The notes: generated from the sequence alone by a model not told the origin. Positions 39,465 to 52,966 are shown, numbered from the stretch's first letter. The stretch: DNA of 64,000 bases from Begonia masoniana (GCA_022432975.1 CM039502.1:1974375-2038374), one strand, 5' to 3'. Made by a program: numbers and translations.

Positions 39465-40474
39465 ATGGGAGTGAGCAACAAAATAACCGCGTTCCTCAAT
39501 TTCGTTGCCCTACTATGCTCCATAGCCATAATTGCCGCCGGGATATGGCTTGCTTCCAAGCCGGATAACGAGTGCATCCATTTATTCCGATGGCCGGTTG
39601 TACTGCTAGGTGTTCTCATCCTCTTCGTCTCTCTCACCGGATTCGTCGGCGCTTGCTGGGACAGACAAGGCCTCTTGGCCATCTACCTCTTCTGTATGGC
39701 GGCGCTCATCGTCCTCTTCCTCATCTTCATCATCTTCGCTTTCATCATCACTCGGCCGGACGGAAGTTACAGTCCAAACCCCGGAGCCGGCTGGTTTAAG
39801 GAGTACCGGCTAGATGGGTTTTCGGCGTGGCTTAGAGAGCATGTGACGAAGTCAGGAAATTGGGAGAAGATAAGGACGTGTTTGAGTGATTCTAACATTT
39901 GTGGGAAGCTCACTCAGAATTACTTCACTGTTGATCAGTTTTCCATGGCTCGTCTCTCTCCTCTTCAGGCAAGTTATTCCTTTCCAGTAAAACTTTTATT
40001 TTTCCCACGATTATGCTAAATGACTTATTTAATTAACTTCATAATATTGATTATATGAATCATCTTCCATCGTCTAGATTTTTAATAATTGTGATTGAGA
40101 ATCTCGAAAGCTATGTTGGAACAACCAAATAATTGATGTTTTATTATTCTGTTGATCTACAGTCGGGTTGCTGTAAACCTCCGACGGCGTGTGGGTACAC
40201 CTTTGTGAACCCAACCATGTGGCTAAACCCGGCGAACCCAACGGCGGACCAAGACTGCACCCTTTGGAGCAACGACCAGACCCAGCTCTGCTACGGCTGC
40301 GACTCCTGCAAGGCCGGTCTGTTGGGAAGTCTAAGGACAGAATGGAGGAAGGCTAACGTTATTCTCATTGTGACTGTCGCTATCCTTATCTGCGTATACG
40401 TCATAGCTTTTTGTGCCTTCAAGAACGCCCAAACAGAGGACCTTTTCCGTCGGTACAAGCGGGGATGGGTTTGA
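39465..40474 (+). CDS. Plant tetraspanin (TET7/8/9-like)
   Basis: Four-pass membrane protein that organises membrane microdomains; plant members occur at the plasma membrane and on extracellular vesicles. Exons 39465-39968 and 40163-40474; 816 nt, 271 residues. TM1 about 7-29, TM2 about 43-66, TM3 about 72-96, TM4 about 236-258. The large extracellular loop holds the plant signature GCCKPPTACGYTF with further cysteines (DCTLWSNDQTQLCYGCDSCK). The C-terminus is short and basic (FRRYKRGWV). The intron falls before SGCCKPP, the usual position, but its donor is GC (CAG/GCAAGT). Start at 39465: MGVSNKITAFLNF is typical. The right end of the MULE lies about 180 bp upstream, so the promoter may include transposon sequence. 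Confidence 0.95.
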
Positions 40475-41378
40475 ACTCGTATCCAAACACTACCGGGCTA
40501 TGGTGGTTCTCCTTTTGGTTGTTATTATTGATAGATCAGAGTATATATACGTACTTAAGAAGTTGGAAGAGTGGAATGATGGATGAAGTCTCTTCAAAAC
40601 TTGGAAGGCCGAGTCTAAGAGAAATACGCCCATGTTTGATTTCAACGTAGACATTGAAGTTGACTAGCAGCTCAAGTCTCCGGCCACTTGGATTTGGTCG
40701 GAAAATGCCATCTGAAATTAGCGATGCTCAGAGGATCTCTCTCTCCTCCTTTTAGTCTTCTTCTTCTTCGTTTCTCTGCAAATTCCATCATAAAATAAAG
40801 CTCCACTTTCTCATGTCGGCGGTTCTAATGGGTGCCTATTTCTCTACAGATCCAAGCAATTCCTCTCCCCTCTCAGATAATCATGGAATCATTCAATTAT
40901 CAACGTTCAAAATCAGCAAATATTGTGCTTCCAATCAAATTTTGATCTAAATGTCAATCTAATGTTGTTAAATAACCAATAATCAAACGTAGAAGCTAAT
41001 CAATAATCATAAACTCATTCGTTTTTCATCCACCGAAGAAAACTATTCGAGCATCAGAAATCATACATTGTAAATACCTTCAGAACTCTATTCCACCAAA
41101 ACAGAGTTTGACAAAAAAAGAATCTTTTAAGAACACCCACCAACACTGTATTTGAATTAATCATCGTCAAAAACAATAATAATAAGAATGCTTAGGATAT
41201 ATAGCTCCCGCTGGATCATTCTTTTTTCTTTTTCTTTTTTTTTTTTTCTAAATAAGAAAAACATATACAACTAAATAGCTAAAGGAGCACTTTAATGGGG
41301 AGGAAGAATAATACACGTAGAGTACCCGCATTGATGCAAAATGCTGAAGCCGGAGGAGCATTTTGGCTCGGAGGATGA
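40475..41378. other. Intergenic between convergent tetraspanin and thioredoxin genes
   Basis: Holds the 3' untranslated regions of both genes. Polypyrimidine runs near 41221-41250. Nothing else seen. Confidence 0.6.
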
Positions 41379-43209
41379 TTAAAGTTTCAAATCACCAATG
41401 CCTTTCGGAGGTCCGATACTGCAACGAGCTGTATTGTGCGTTTGAATAGCATCCTTTATTTTCTGAAACTGTGGATGAAGAAAAAGAAGATGAATAGCAC
41501 TTAAAAAAGGGTATTAGAATTGCTGATTGTCTAAAAGATATGCATAGTTTAGCCAATATATCGAGTTCAAATTGTTTGCAATTCGATATGATCTTAATAT
41601 AATTCAACTTCTAAAGGAAATAATTCTCAAAATGAGGATTTTGACGCTAACATTTGTTTCCTTTTTCCTCTGTTTTTGCAGGCTAGAGTAGTGAGCAAAG
41701 ACTCAAAAACTACTTACCTTTGCAAGTGAACATGAGAAAGATTCCAACTGCCCGTCGGCTCCGCGATAGAAGTGAAAATAAGGAAGAACCTTCACGTTCA
41801 AACTCTTGCACATAGGCTTATTCTCGTCGAAGTTGACTTTAAGAAACAAAACATCGGAGTTTTCTTCCGCTGTTCTACAGAGCTGACAGACCATTAAGAT
41901 AACTATCAGCAAGTTATTCAGAAAACTTGAACTCGGTTGCATTTGCATCTCTAGAAGTATTGTCCAAATGCTAAAACCGATATTTCCAAATAACTAATAT
42001 TATTGTCCAATCAACAAATTCATCTGCTAATTTTACCTTTTCTTCTCGATTTCTTCATGAAAGAAGAAATGTTACCTAGACGCGATGCACAAAACCGTCT
42101 TTTTGAGGAAAGAATAAGAGAGGGGAAGAAATTGTAGCTTGTCTACACATATTTTCGAGGACAACATCACAGATATAGATAATTTTAACCCCAGAAACAG
42201 AATTGTCCAGACAGAATGACAGAAGAACAATATTAGATCCAAATATGGCTGTAAAGGGAAGTAGAATGGCCTCTACAAAGATATTTTGCTACACTTTTGT
42301 CCAATATACTACCCTAAATGAGTTTCACAGGGCATAAATAGCTGAAATCGATCCGTTTGTTTTCGTTTGCGCATTAAAATCAGTATAACATTTAAACTCA
42401 AATACAATATTTCATTAACAACAGTTTTCAACTCCCATTAAATGGTCGATTGCTGGAAATCAAGCTCAAGAGAAATAGTTTGGATTTGTAAAGAATGACC
42501 TATGAACATTCAACATTACCTTAGGAAATAATGCCCTGCAAGAAGCACACCACGTTCCATAAAAATCTACTATCACCAATTTATCACCCGCTTGACTTAA
42601 AGCACTCAAAAGTTCTTGAGTTGAATGTATGTCTAACATATTTGCCACATTCTTCTCCCACCACTTTGGCTGTTCAGTCTCAGCAATGGCGGCTTTTGCC
42701 TGCATTAAGGCATTGAATACTAAATACAAAGTCATAAATTTTAGATAATGTTTCATAAATTTCAGATAAAACCCCCGCGATCAAGATAATATTTTATTTC
42801 ATGACTCAAATCTCAGAGAAATTCATCAAAAACCAAAGATGACTCCTTTCATAAAAGTAAGCGAACTCCTATATTTTGTCCATATAAATAAACTCTTTGA
42901 TCTTCACTAATTTCAAAAACATTCGTTACAGTAAACTGCAATCAAACAATATCGAGCATTATATATCACAACTGTTTTTTTTTTTTCCAATTCACTGGAT
43001 ACCCAAATAAGGTACATCAAGTATATTACCTTGATAGAGACCAAAGGCTTTCTGGGTCTAAGAGAAAAGGGGGCAAAATTTCCGGCAGAAGTACACGCAA
43101 GGTGATTAAACCTTCTCTGCGGTTCATTAATGGGATAAAGACCAGGCTGCAGAGCGTTCAAAGAGGAAGGAAAGGAATGGAATAATGAAAGACGAAGCAC
43201 ATCAGCCAT
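41379..43209 (-). CDS. Atypical plastid thioredoxin, ACHT (thioredoxin-like 1) type
   Basis: ACHT proteins are thylakoid-associated thioredoxins that oxidise or reduce chloroplast targets such as 2-Cys peroxiredoxin in response to light. Exons (minus): 43209-43030, 42699-42520, 41882-41718, 41462-41379; 609 nt, 202 residues, all phase 0. Exon 1 is a Ser/Leu/Arg-rich transit peptide. The thioredoxin fold starts at the [14 protein letters not shown] block with active site WCASC (110-114), the non-classical site of the ACHT group in place of [25 protein letters not shown] and [15 protein letters not shown] are highly characteristic of the group. The C-terminus continues [10 protein letters not shown]. 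An in-frame ATG at 43371 would add 54 residues; 43209 is preferred because MADVLRLS gives a normal-length transit peptide. Confidence 0.93.
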
Positions 43210-43450
43210 TGAGAGTGAAGAAGGAAGTACTGGAATCGCTCCTAAGAAAGAATTACGAAAATTCGACGGAATCAAAAGACATAGGAACCTCAATCGCTGT
43301 GAGGCAGAGGAGAAGAGGTGACAATGGCTGTGCTTTTCTACAACTTGCGCGGAAGAAGTACCAAAAGGCAAAAACTATATCCCTTCGTCTTTGTGGCCGG
43401 AGAGCGCGAGCGTGTGACCTTTTAACAACAGATTTCGAAGTTCAATAAAT

Positions 43451-43886
43451 TTTTCTATAATTCCTCGTAATTATACTTTTAGAATTATGACAAATATTAA
43501 CGGTGTAATTAATATAATAATTAAAATTAATAATTAATTATGTCACGTAATATTATTCATGTAATTTAATATTTGATAATTACAGCACACAATTATTTAA
43601 AATTTTTCAAAAAATTATTATCCAAATTCACTTTGAATCATAAAAAAATTTAAATGAGATAAATATGAAATATTTTCTATAATTCCTCGTAATTATACTT
43701 TTAGAATTATGACAAATATTAACGGTGTAATTAATATAATAATTAAAATTAATAATTAATTATGTCACGTAATATTATTCATGTAATTTAATATTTGATA
43801 ATTACAGCACACAATTATTTAAAATTTTTCAAAAAATTATTATCCAAAATTCACTTTGAATCATAAAAAAAATTTAAATGAGATAA
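43451..43886. repeat. Tandem duplication of a 222-bp AT-rich unit
   Basis: Unit 1 43451-43672 and unit 2 43673 to about 43886, nearly identical. Each starts TTTTCTATAATTCCTCGTAA and ends CATAAAAAAATTTAAATGAG. The only differences seen are single-base length changes in A runs. It lies in the spacer between the thioredoxin start and the GRWD1 stop. Confidence 0.95.
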
Positions 43887-44210
43887 GAAATATTGAAAAG
43901 TAAATAATTAAGAGTTTAAAAAAGTAGAAAATATAGTATTTATCTTCATCTTTTCTCTTCTTCTATGCAATAAATTGAATTTTTAAAAACTTTTTTGTGA
44001 TCTGAAAAAATAATATCAAAATTAATAAAAACCTTATCTCTTTTGCACTAAAATTTAAATAAATAAATAAATTTATTTGCATTTTTTGCTTAAAAAAGAA
44101 CTAAGAACCAAAGCAGGCCAAACTTAAAATAATTGGTTTGAGTTAACACTATAGGTTATAGCCTTTCACCTCTGATGCAATGCCGCTGGGTGTCTTCTTT
44201 GTTGCTAGGT

Positions 44211-47200
44211 TCAAGCACCCTCTGAAGGAAGGGTAGTTTGTATATTAGAAGGCATCAAGATGTTAAAACCATCAGCGGCAGTAGAAAACAGCATTCCAGG
44301 AATTTGAGTATGCCAATGGAGTTCTTTCAAGTCCTTCTGTCCCTGTTTTAAAGCCATTGATAAGGGGACATTTTCTCCCAAGTTTTTAATCTTATGGAAC
44401 GACAAACAGCACTTGATCAATACATACTTGATGAACAAACAGAAGCTGTGGCGGTAAATCTTCGGGTGTGTTCACATGCTCTTTAGTTTTCGCTTTGAAT
44501 TCGGCCTCCTCTTCCTCGTCCTTTTCTAAGGATAGGTCCCATATTCTGCAAAAGAAGCCATTGGAAAAAAGGAGACTTAAAAGTCTGCTCTTTTCCATAG
44601 AAAAAGCATAGAAAAAAGACCCATCATCAAACTTAGATTTCTTCGAGAAGCTTATGGTACTTACGTTAGCTGATTGTCCGATGATGCCACTGCCAAAGTG
44701 GAAGCTTCATGTGGACTCCACTCGATGGATGTTATAGGGTGGGATTTGTGGTATTCAAAGTGAGCTACAACAGAATCTCCTTCCTGCCGAATGATGCATA
44801 AGATCCAAAAACAAACATTGATATAAATATGTACAGAGATTTCAAAGTGCATTGCCACAATGATAGAATTCGACCATTAATTATTGTCTATAAAAAAATG
44901 ACTCATCATCATGTAATCAGAAAAGCAAACATATTTGATAACCATAAAGCAAATCAAAGTTGACCATTTTATCAAACGGCCTCAACAATAGGAGTGCATG
45001 TAGGCTGTAACAAATTTAATGCACACTGCAGCAATAGAGATACGTTTAACCATTGCAAGTTTAAAATAACAAAGCTGAATCACTAATCCGATAATCAATA
45101 ACTTTCAGATAGAGAGGATAAGCAACATTGAGAAATAAGGATCAATGATAATTAATGCTCGAGTAGATAAATAACCACTCTGAAAATCTGATAGCATGAT
45201 GAGAATAAACTAACCTTGAGCAATCTGAGATCACGAATAGAAAATGTCCCATCATCACTTCCGGATGCCAACATACAGCTAGCCAGTCTGATAAAAATTA
45301 AAATGAGAAAATTGTATGTAAGCATATAATAGTTATATTTACAGTGTTTAAGCACATAGATTCACTTTCTAAGAACCTGTTCCACGAAATAACATTCACA
45401 TCTGACTGGTGTGCCTTAAATGAAGCTGCTGGCGACTTCCCTAAACGGATATCCCATATTGCGATATTTCCGTCCACAGAACAAGAGGCAAATACGTGTT
45501 GTTCTGTAGGACTCCACTGCATGAGCACCAAATTAAAAAAAAAAATGCTTAAAAAAATTCACCGGAGAAGATTTATTTCAATCCCTTCTTAAGCAACTAC
45601 ATTCCTTTGATTCTGAGAGTATACCTGAAGATCTTCCACACTTTTAGTATGCCCTACAAATGGAGTATTATCCACACTCCACGTGGATCCAGATGTAGGC
45701 TCCCACAAGTGTATAGAGCTTTTGCAATCCCCTTATACCATGGACAGAAAAGGTTAAAAATCAGGAATCCAATAGAGGAGGAGAATATTACAATTAAATG
45801 TACCAGATAGGAGCCTTCCAGGAGTAAGCGGACTCCAGTCAATAGCATAGCCTTCATCTTTATGCCCAAATTTAACAATTGGAACCTGATTAAAAACTGA
45901 AGAAGCTCCCTGACTAACATCTGAATCTGATTCTGCTAAAGCATTCAGGTGAGAGCTGAAGTCCCAAATCTGTTGAAAAATAAATCACATCACACGAGGG
46001 CAAGAACCAAAGAGCAGTCAACCTGTCTCTAGCAATTACATAGCAATTGAAAATAAATGGATATGAAGCAAATACTTTAAAGTAATAAACTAATAACCAA
46101 AAAGGCCTGCGCTTGAGCCAACAAAAATTTTATTTTCATTTCATCGTTCTAAAAATATAAGAACAATGCGTTGCATTACATGCTCCAAATAAATAAACAA
46201 TACGTGACCAACCTCAACATGGCCAGTCTCGGCCCAGGTTGCACATATGTGAGGATTTTGTGTCATAGCACGTATTCTATTAATACATCCTTCATGTGCT
46301 ATCTTGCGCAACTGTGAAAAAAATAAAAGAAAAATTATATACACGTATAAGGTTAAATATGAGTACATAAAATGAAAGAGCAGTAACTGCAAGGAGCCAA
46401 AACGTACCTGCAGAATCGGTTTACCAGATCCCCCAGTGTCATCTTCATCATCCTCATCGCTATCACTACTATCAGCATCCATATTTGAGTCATCAGTTGA
46501 AGATTTATTAGAAACCAACTCACGCCTTTTTCCAGTAATGTTAGATACTTTAAATATTCCAATAGAATTCCAAGAGGATTTCTCAGCCTGAAAATGAAAA
46601 ATGACAGCAACAAACTGCATTAGAATGGACTAAAGGAATCAAATTAAAAACATAGCCAAACAATTTTCTCTTTTTTCAATCGATATTTATATTTTTTACA
46701 ATTGTCACACAAAATCATAGGTAAAAACCAAATTCTTTTCTTATTAATTTCATTTAATTAGAATATAATTTTTTCTATAAACCTATCAAAAAATTTAGAC
46801 AAACAAAATTTAAGAAAACATCAATGTTATTTGAAGAAAATCATGAGTAAATCTAAAATTTTCACCTGAGTTCCAGCAACAAAATATAAAGTATGCGGGA
46901 ACTCCGTTCGTACTAAGCCTAGTGTATCTCGGACAATATCGAAGCTGTCAAAAAGTAAAGAACACTTAAATTAAAAACACTCGAGTATGCTCATTCATCA
47001 CAGAAGTAATTCTAGAAGCATAATGGAAGCCCAATTTCCCAGTCTAAACTACTACGATAGATTATTTGTATTCTAACAATGTAAATTCCAAGTCCTGCCT
47101 CGGGTATGAAAGCTAGTTAGTTAAGAAAAATATTCAATTGTTTTTACCAAAAAACTGAAGTTAGCAATCATTGCCCATCATTAAACCAACTAGAATAAGA

Positions 47201-47663
47201 TGAAGAGTAAAAAGTAAGCTTCGACAAAGCTGATATTATAATTCTACTAGAATGGCTACTAAAAGGGAGTTAGTTTCACTTATTCCAAATTGTCAAATCA
47301 GAAGATTAGAAACTGAAGATTCGAGCATATTCCTTCCCTGTTCATGCAACCCAAAGAAGAAAAGATAATCCCACCTCAAACAGGGCCAGCCAATATGGAA
47401 AGCATGAAGAGAATTGTAGGCAGAGGGATCACATTGAAGCTCCTCCCCTTCCTCCAATTTGTCCACTCCAGGCTGCCATACTTTCACAGGCATCGACGGC
47501 AACGACATCGACGTAGACGAACCATCTCCACTCCTCGAACTCTGAAAATAAAAACGGTACTGAAAACCAATAATTCTCAGAGAGAGAAAACTAGAAGGCG
47601 ATGCAAAGACGGAACCTTGTTCTTTCTCTTTTCTTTTTTAGTGTTTTTAATGCTTCGAGCCAT
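44211..47663 (-). CDS. GRWD1: Glutamate-rich WD-repeat protein 1 homologue
   Basis: GRWD1 (yeast Rrb1) is a nucleolar WD40 chaperone for ribosomal protein L3 in 60S assembly. Twelve exons (minus): 47663-47616, 47541-47375, 46944-46866, 46587-46408, 46311-46213, 45969-45804, 45731-45625, 45516-45377, 45287-45215, 44783-44665, 44545-44428, 44342-44211; 1428 nt, 475 residues, frame kept throughout. The N-terminus is lysine-rich (KNTKKEKRKNK), followed by LEEGEELQCDPSAYNSLHAF, the GRWD N-terminal signature, and GWPCLSFDIVRD. The acidic stretch DSSDSDEDDEDD precedes the WD repeats, which include GYAIDWSPLTPGRLLSGDC, FASCSVDGNIAIWDIR, MLASGSDDGTFSIRDLR and SIEWSPHEASTLAVASSDNQ. The C-terminus QIPGMLFSTAADGFNILMP is diagnostic. 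Confidence 0.95.
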
Positions 47664-48758
47664 TGCCAAAGGCAGTGCTTTTTTCTTCTAATTGAAGAAG
47701 TTGATGAAGACGACGCTGAAGAGGGTTTATTCGTTCCAACACCACAGGGTTTTAATTTTTATATGCTTCCCCGTATTTTTCATTATTAGCAATAAGTGCC
47801 CATATTTTATAAGGATTCTAAGAAATAGCACGGGATTTTGGATTTATTGAAAAAGTATAGCTTCCACGTCATTAATCTTCTTTGTGATAGACTTCTCTTG
47901 CAGTAGCTTCTTAAATAATCTCTTTAGTCCCAGTATTACAGCATCATCGACCCAAAGACCAACCGAACCCCAACAAAATAACACAAGTGTATTCAGACGA
48001 AGATATTGGATTTGGTTCTTTTAGCTCGAGGGCCATGATGCATGACAAGCAGACAGACGTGCCCTCAGATAGAAAACTTTGGGCACAACTTACGTTCAAA
48101 AATTCAATGGCTCATAAAATTTTACAATTCACACCAAGTATTGCATTTCACTACATTCTTCGCTGATCCGAAAGCCAAGATATCCATTGTCGAGAGAAAA
48201 ATAATCAAACGTGTAAAAAACTATGTATTAGTTAACATTTAAAAGTGATATTCTATAATTAAGAATTTGAAAAATCAGGATAGTTGTTTTTGAAACGTTA
48301 AATTACAAAAAATTAATTAGTTCTTTATGACAGACTTGGCTGACTTTTACCTTCATAATTTAACGTGACTAATACATATAATTGATAAAGAAAACTATTC
48401 CTAATATAGAATTTCAATATTTGCTACAAAAATATGTAGTGACGTTACAAAATATATTATACAATACAGACGTCTATGTCAAATTAGATTTTATTGAGTG
48501 ATCTAAAAGGAATACATACGGTCAACAAGAATGCAAATATCCTCGTTTCTCTGTACCAAGAGAGCGGTGTATTACTTGAACCAAAATTTATCTGTTTGTG
48601 GACGTGTCGATTGTAACGACCAACGTTCCGGCAATTTTACATGTCGGTTGAGGCAGATGGAATCAAAAAACTGTTCGAAACTTGAAAGATGAAGTACATT
48701 TGGTGGATATGAACAGCTCCTTCTCTCATTGTCAAAGATGTGTAGATCCTGAGTCCAT
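47664..48758. other. Spacer between GRWD1 start and the C2-like gene stop
   Basis: Contains the GRWD1 promoter side and the 3' untranslated region of the next gene. AT-rich; no gene or repeat recognised. Confidence 0.6.
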
Positions 48759-51700
48759 CTAATTATTCCTGCAAATCCATGAATATTCTGAGAGTTTTAA
48801 AGTTTGGTTGAAATTGTGAGTAGGGTAGTATACAAAGTATTGGTCATGATAGGACTAAAGGAATGAAAAACAAAGCAATATACAAGCAGAAGAGAGATGC
48901 GAAAAAGAAAAATGAATCATACCTCTTTTTTCCTTGTCTAGTCAACAGAATGAGTGTCCCAAACCCAATCATGATTGCAATTTTTAAAGCCTGAGGCAGA
49001 GATGAAGAAATAATTAGCTCGAATTATTTTCTGTCCATCTTCTTCTTTCCTTGTTTCTAAGTAAAAACCAATCGGTTGAATATAGAGTCATAAACATTTC
49101 TAAACGTGCTTTGAAAATCTGAAAACGGTATGTTAATTGAAGAATCAAAAAGTGTTTTAAGAACAATTCATGAAAATTCTTTTTTTTTTTTTCACCAACG
49201 GATCTTTAGAACTTCTGCCGACCATACCTAGAAACACTTGTTTATGTCAATTCAGCTCATTAGATTTCTCATGGCAAAGTAAGCATTTAATTTTAACAAT
49301 TTTAAGAATTTTCTTTTCTTTTTCATCTTTCCTAATTCGATGAACACAAGGAAGTCTTCTGATTCAACTGTCTTTTTTTTTTCTTTGATAAGGAGAACTT
49401 ATTATCCTCCTTTTCTTTGTGCTAACTTTTTAAAGTTTTTTATGCATTACACTTCTTTCTTGAAACATCTGTTTTCTATAAAAAAAAATTATATATTTTA
49501 AATAACGAGTAATCCATTAGACATAACCTGTCTAAGTGGTCCTTCAGAAGTGTCAGCACCTTTTGAAATTGATTCGTTGTTTTGTTGATGAGTTTTTGTA
49601 CCCTTGATCGCCCTGATTCCAGGGGCACCTCTATTATTCTGAAACAAAAAGTACACTTCTCTCAGACAAACACAGGTAAGAAAAACGAATGGGGTTGCCA
49701 CAAACATTATTCATACACGTTAGAGATACGTATGTCCTATAAGATGATGCTGTCCCATTGAATATTTATTATATTTTGTTTCAAAATTAAAGGTTTTTCT
49801 TTGGATATAAATGTTCAATCTTCCCATAGTCATCCTTTTCTGTCTGCTCAATCCTTCAGACAGCAGCTAGTGAAGTAAGTGGATATGAAGTACTACTGCA
49901 GAGAGCAAATGAGAACTTCCTTCGGCAACTAATTTCAACTAGTTTCACGCAAAAAATAAATCTACAAGTTTATTTAGGCTAGATCAATACCGATTAAAGA
50001 ACCAAATGGACAGCTGAAAGCTAAAGGTACCTCTTCCATGGAAATTTTCTTGTCCCCTTGATGGATTGGTGAACTTCCACCCACATCTCCCACTAAATCT
50101 GCCAGTGCTTTGCCACCAGCTGTCATGCATAACTTAATTGCATCACCTGGAAATATCCAACCACTGAAACTTTCGGAGAAGTATTGCTCTTCCTTTGAAA
50201 CTCCCTGCTTAGTTATCTCTGCCGAATTTTTCGAGGGTATTTCCCTTGTACTCCTTTTAACTGGATTGTCAACTGAATTTGCAAGTTGATCTTTTCCTAG
50301 CTGGTAATCAGCCACGCTCTCTGAAACTGTAGCAGCCTCTGCCTCCATTTTAGATGTTTCGATGAGCTCTTGAGGTTCAGTCTCTTTCTTCATATTGAAT
50401 TCTTTTGATTGATCCATTGCATACACTTCAGTTGGCTGATCGCTTGACTGATCCCTCGCGTATAATTCTTTTGGTTGATCCTTTGAGTCTAGTTCCTTTG
50501 GTTGATCTTTGAGTTTTTCTTCTAGAGCTGTTCCATTCGACTCTTTCACCATGTCCTCCAACAATTTAGTTCTCTCTAAAGATTGAAGTAAATTAATTTC
50601 TTCATCTCTTTTCTTCACATCTTCCTTACCATATTTTGGCTCCTCAAAAACAGAAGATTTAGTGTCACTTCCAGATGATGAAGGATTCATCTTCTCCTTC
50701 TTTAGTATCGTTGATTGATCCTCTGTCAACAATTTTCGCTTACTAACCGTTATAGCATGAGATTTCTTCAATGGAACTTTGGTCTGAGATTTCATATCCT
50801 GTTTTCAATCATGCGTTGATCAGAACATAAGAAAGCAAAAAAGCAATCAGCTTATTCAATATTTTGAATGTACCTGAGCTTGGCTACCTTCAAAGGCACT
50901 TATCATTTTCCTTACATTACTTGGAGTTTTCTTGATAGGTGTAGGCTTCTCAGCTTCATGAATTCTTTCTTCATCTGCATTAGGAGAAATAGAGGATTCT
51001 ATTGCAAAAGCTACAGTAGATTCTGAAGGTTTTGAGAGGTTTGCATTTTCTTTTAGAGAAATGGTTTGTACAGGAACTTCATCACCAAGTGAGCGAGTAT
51101 CGATCTTCTGAGCTACTTGGTCGTCACTTGATTGGATGTTAATCTCGGGTAACTCATTAGAAGATAGTGAGGCATTCATTTCAGAAAGAGCAACTGCTGC
51201 TGAAGGTTCCAAAAGGTTTTTGTTTTCTTCGAAAGTAATGCTTGGTGAAGGAACTTTATCATCAAGTAAGTCATAATCCATCGTCTGTGCATCTTGCTTG
51301 TGACTTGATTCTGATAGATGGACATTGATATCCGGCAACATAAGGACTGTCGATGAACTATCTTCATCTCTATCTGCATCATTGTAGAACAGGTGAAACA
51401 ACCATTAATAAGAAAATTTTTGAAAATATCAAGTTTCATCAAAAAGGTGGAGTTCAAAGTTATCCTTAACTGGGGTTTGATGATTTAAATCAAAATCCCT
51501 TCCTTTTTCTTCCTCACTACTGTCCTTTTCACTGCTTTCTAAACTAATAGAAGTTAATGATGGAGAAGATAGGCTTCTTATGTCTTTGCCGCTAAGCTCT
51601 CCAACTTGAAGAAGGCATTTTGCCGAATCTTGAGAAGACGGAGCACTCAAAACATCAAGAAAAAGCCTTTCAGAAAAGATCAACGTAAGACTACACGGTT

Positions 51701-52966
51701 AAACAGAATAATTTAATTCTCTTCTCTTAGATTTCCGTTTAGAACTTTTTTTAATTCAGAGAGCCAGATCAGACCTGAAAGCTCAGGATTGAGGTAGAAT
51801 GAGGAGGCCATGTTGCTCCTAGCCATTGCTGTACCTCCCAGGCTTTTGGGATTCATATTGAGATACTCTTCTTGCTTCTTTCTCGAAGCAGATTCTCTCT
51901 GCATGTAAATTTTGAAGTTACAATATTTGACCCTAAAACTAGAAGACGATTCGCCACACTACCCAAGTTCCATGACAAAGATCTCAATGGATGAGTTAAA
52001 ATTACTCATTACACAATTAGATTCAATTGTTAAAGGCCAAATGTTGAAGTTCAAATAACACAGAGGAGCTAAATTTGGCCAAATGTTTAAGATGTGTGGT
52101 TTTAATATATAAAAGGACATCCAAAAGAACTTTAGAAAACAATTCCCAAGGACAACATGTTTTCTGAAAACAGTTCAATATTTGCTTCATAAACGTCTTG
52201 TTTCATTTCTTTTCTGTCATAAAAATGCATGGGAAGTATTTGAAAGACATACCATCATTCTAATTCTATTACGCTCGTCTTGACTGAGCAAAAACTGCAG
52301 CTGCATATGAACTCGTCCACCTCCTTCAAGAGGAAAATGATCATCCCAATAGCCTCTCTCTACTATTGATTTGGCTTGAATGTCTGCCCTAAAACAAACT
52401 CATCCTTATCAGCGCCATTGCTAAAACAACTACACGAAACCAAATGCTAAAAAAAATCGTGGATGGACCTGCTCGGGAAATCTCATTCCCCTCGACATCG
52501 CCAGCCACTATTACCAAAATATCACGGACAGACGTCAATGAACTGCATAAATCAGGTATTATGAGGAAATCGAAAGAATCATAAATGAAAGAGAAAGCAA
52601 GAAAAGTTTGAAATAAGTACAGAGCAAGGTAAAATTACAAAGAGAAGTCTCCCATGTCCAATGCTTGGTACTGTTTTTTTCCCAGAGAAACTGCATCAAA
52701 TGCGTTATTAAAATTGTTTAAGAAATAAAGGAAGCCGTATTTGCAGAGAGAACATGGGCTTAAAGCAAATGATAGTTCAATACCTGTCACAGATATCGTC
52801 GAAGATGAAGAAGGAAAATCCACAAATCCAAGAACTGAAACAAATTAAAATCAAACAAAAACATCAACACAAATGCAAGCACAGACAACACAGACACTTC
52901 AAAAACCAAAACCGCAGCAAAACAACACAAACTTGAAGTACCTGAAACTTTGATAGTTCCAGGCAT
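48759..52966 (-). CDS. Plant protein of unknown function: N-terminal C2-like domain, long acidic linker, C-terminal membrane anchor
   Basis: No function known to me. Exons (minus): 52966-52942, 52834-52784, 52690-52639, 52542-52469, 52383-52253, 51898-51775, 51628-51518, 51373-50874, 50798-50031, 49638-49528, 48990-48923, 48768-48759; 2025 nt, about 674 residues. The first 110 residues resemble a C2-type beta sandwich: MPGTIKVSVLGFVDFPSSSS, then RDILVIVAGDVEGNEISRAD, and YWDDHFPLEGGGRVHMQLQF followed by LLSQDERNRIRMM. Next come a basic helix (RESASRKKQEE) and a roughly 450-residue Ser/Glu/Lys-rich disordered segment containing a DQPKEL-type tandem repeat. A conserved block, SGWIFPGDAIKLCMTAGGKA, precedes the C-terminal hydrophobic helix ALKIAIMIGFGTLILL and a short basic end. 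That suggests a tail-anchored membrane protein with a cytosolic lipid-binding head. The acceptor of exon 7 and its donor (51518) are my best fit but weakly supported. Confidence 0.8.

Noticed and set aside
43210..43371. Upstream in-frame ATG that would extend the thioredoxin by 54 residues.
   Set aside because: The extension has no family resemblance, and starting at 43209 gives a normal transit peptide and length.
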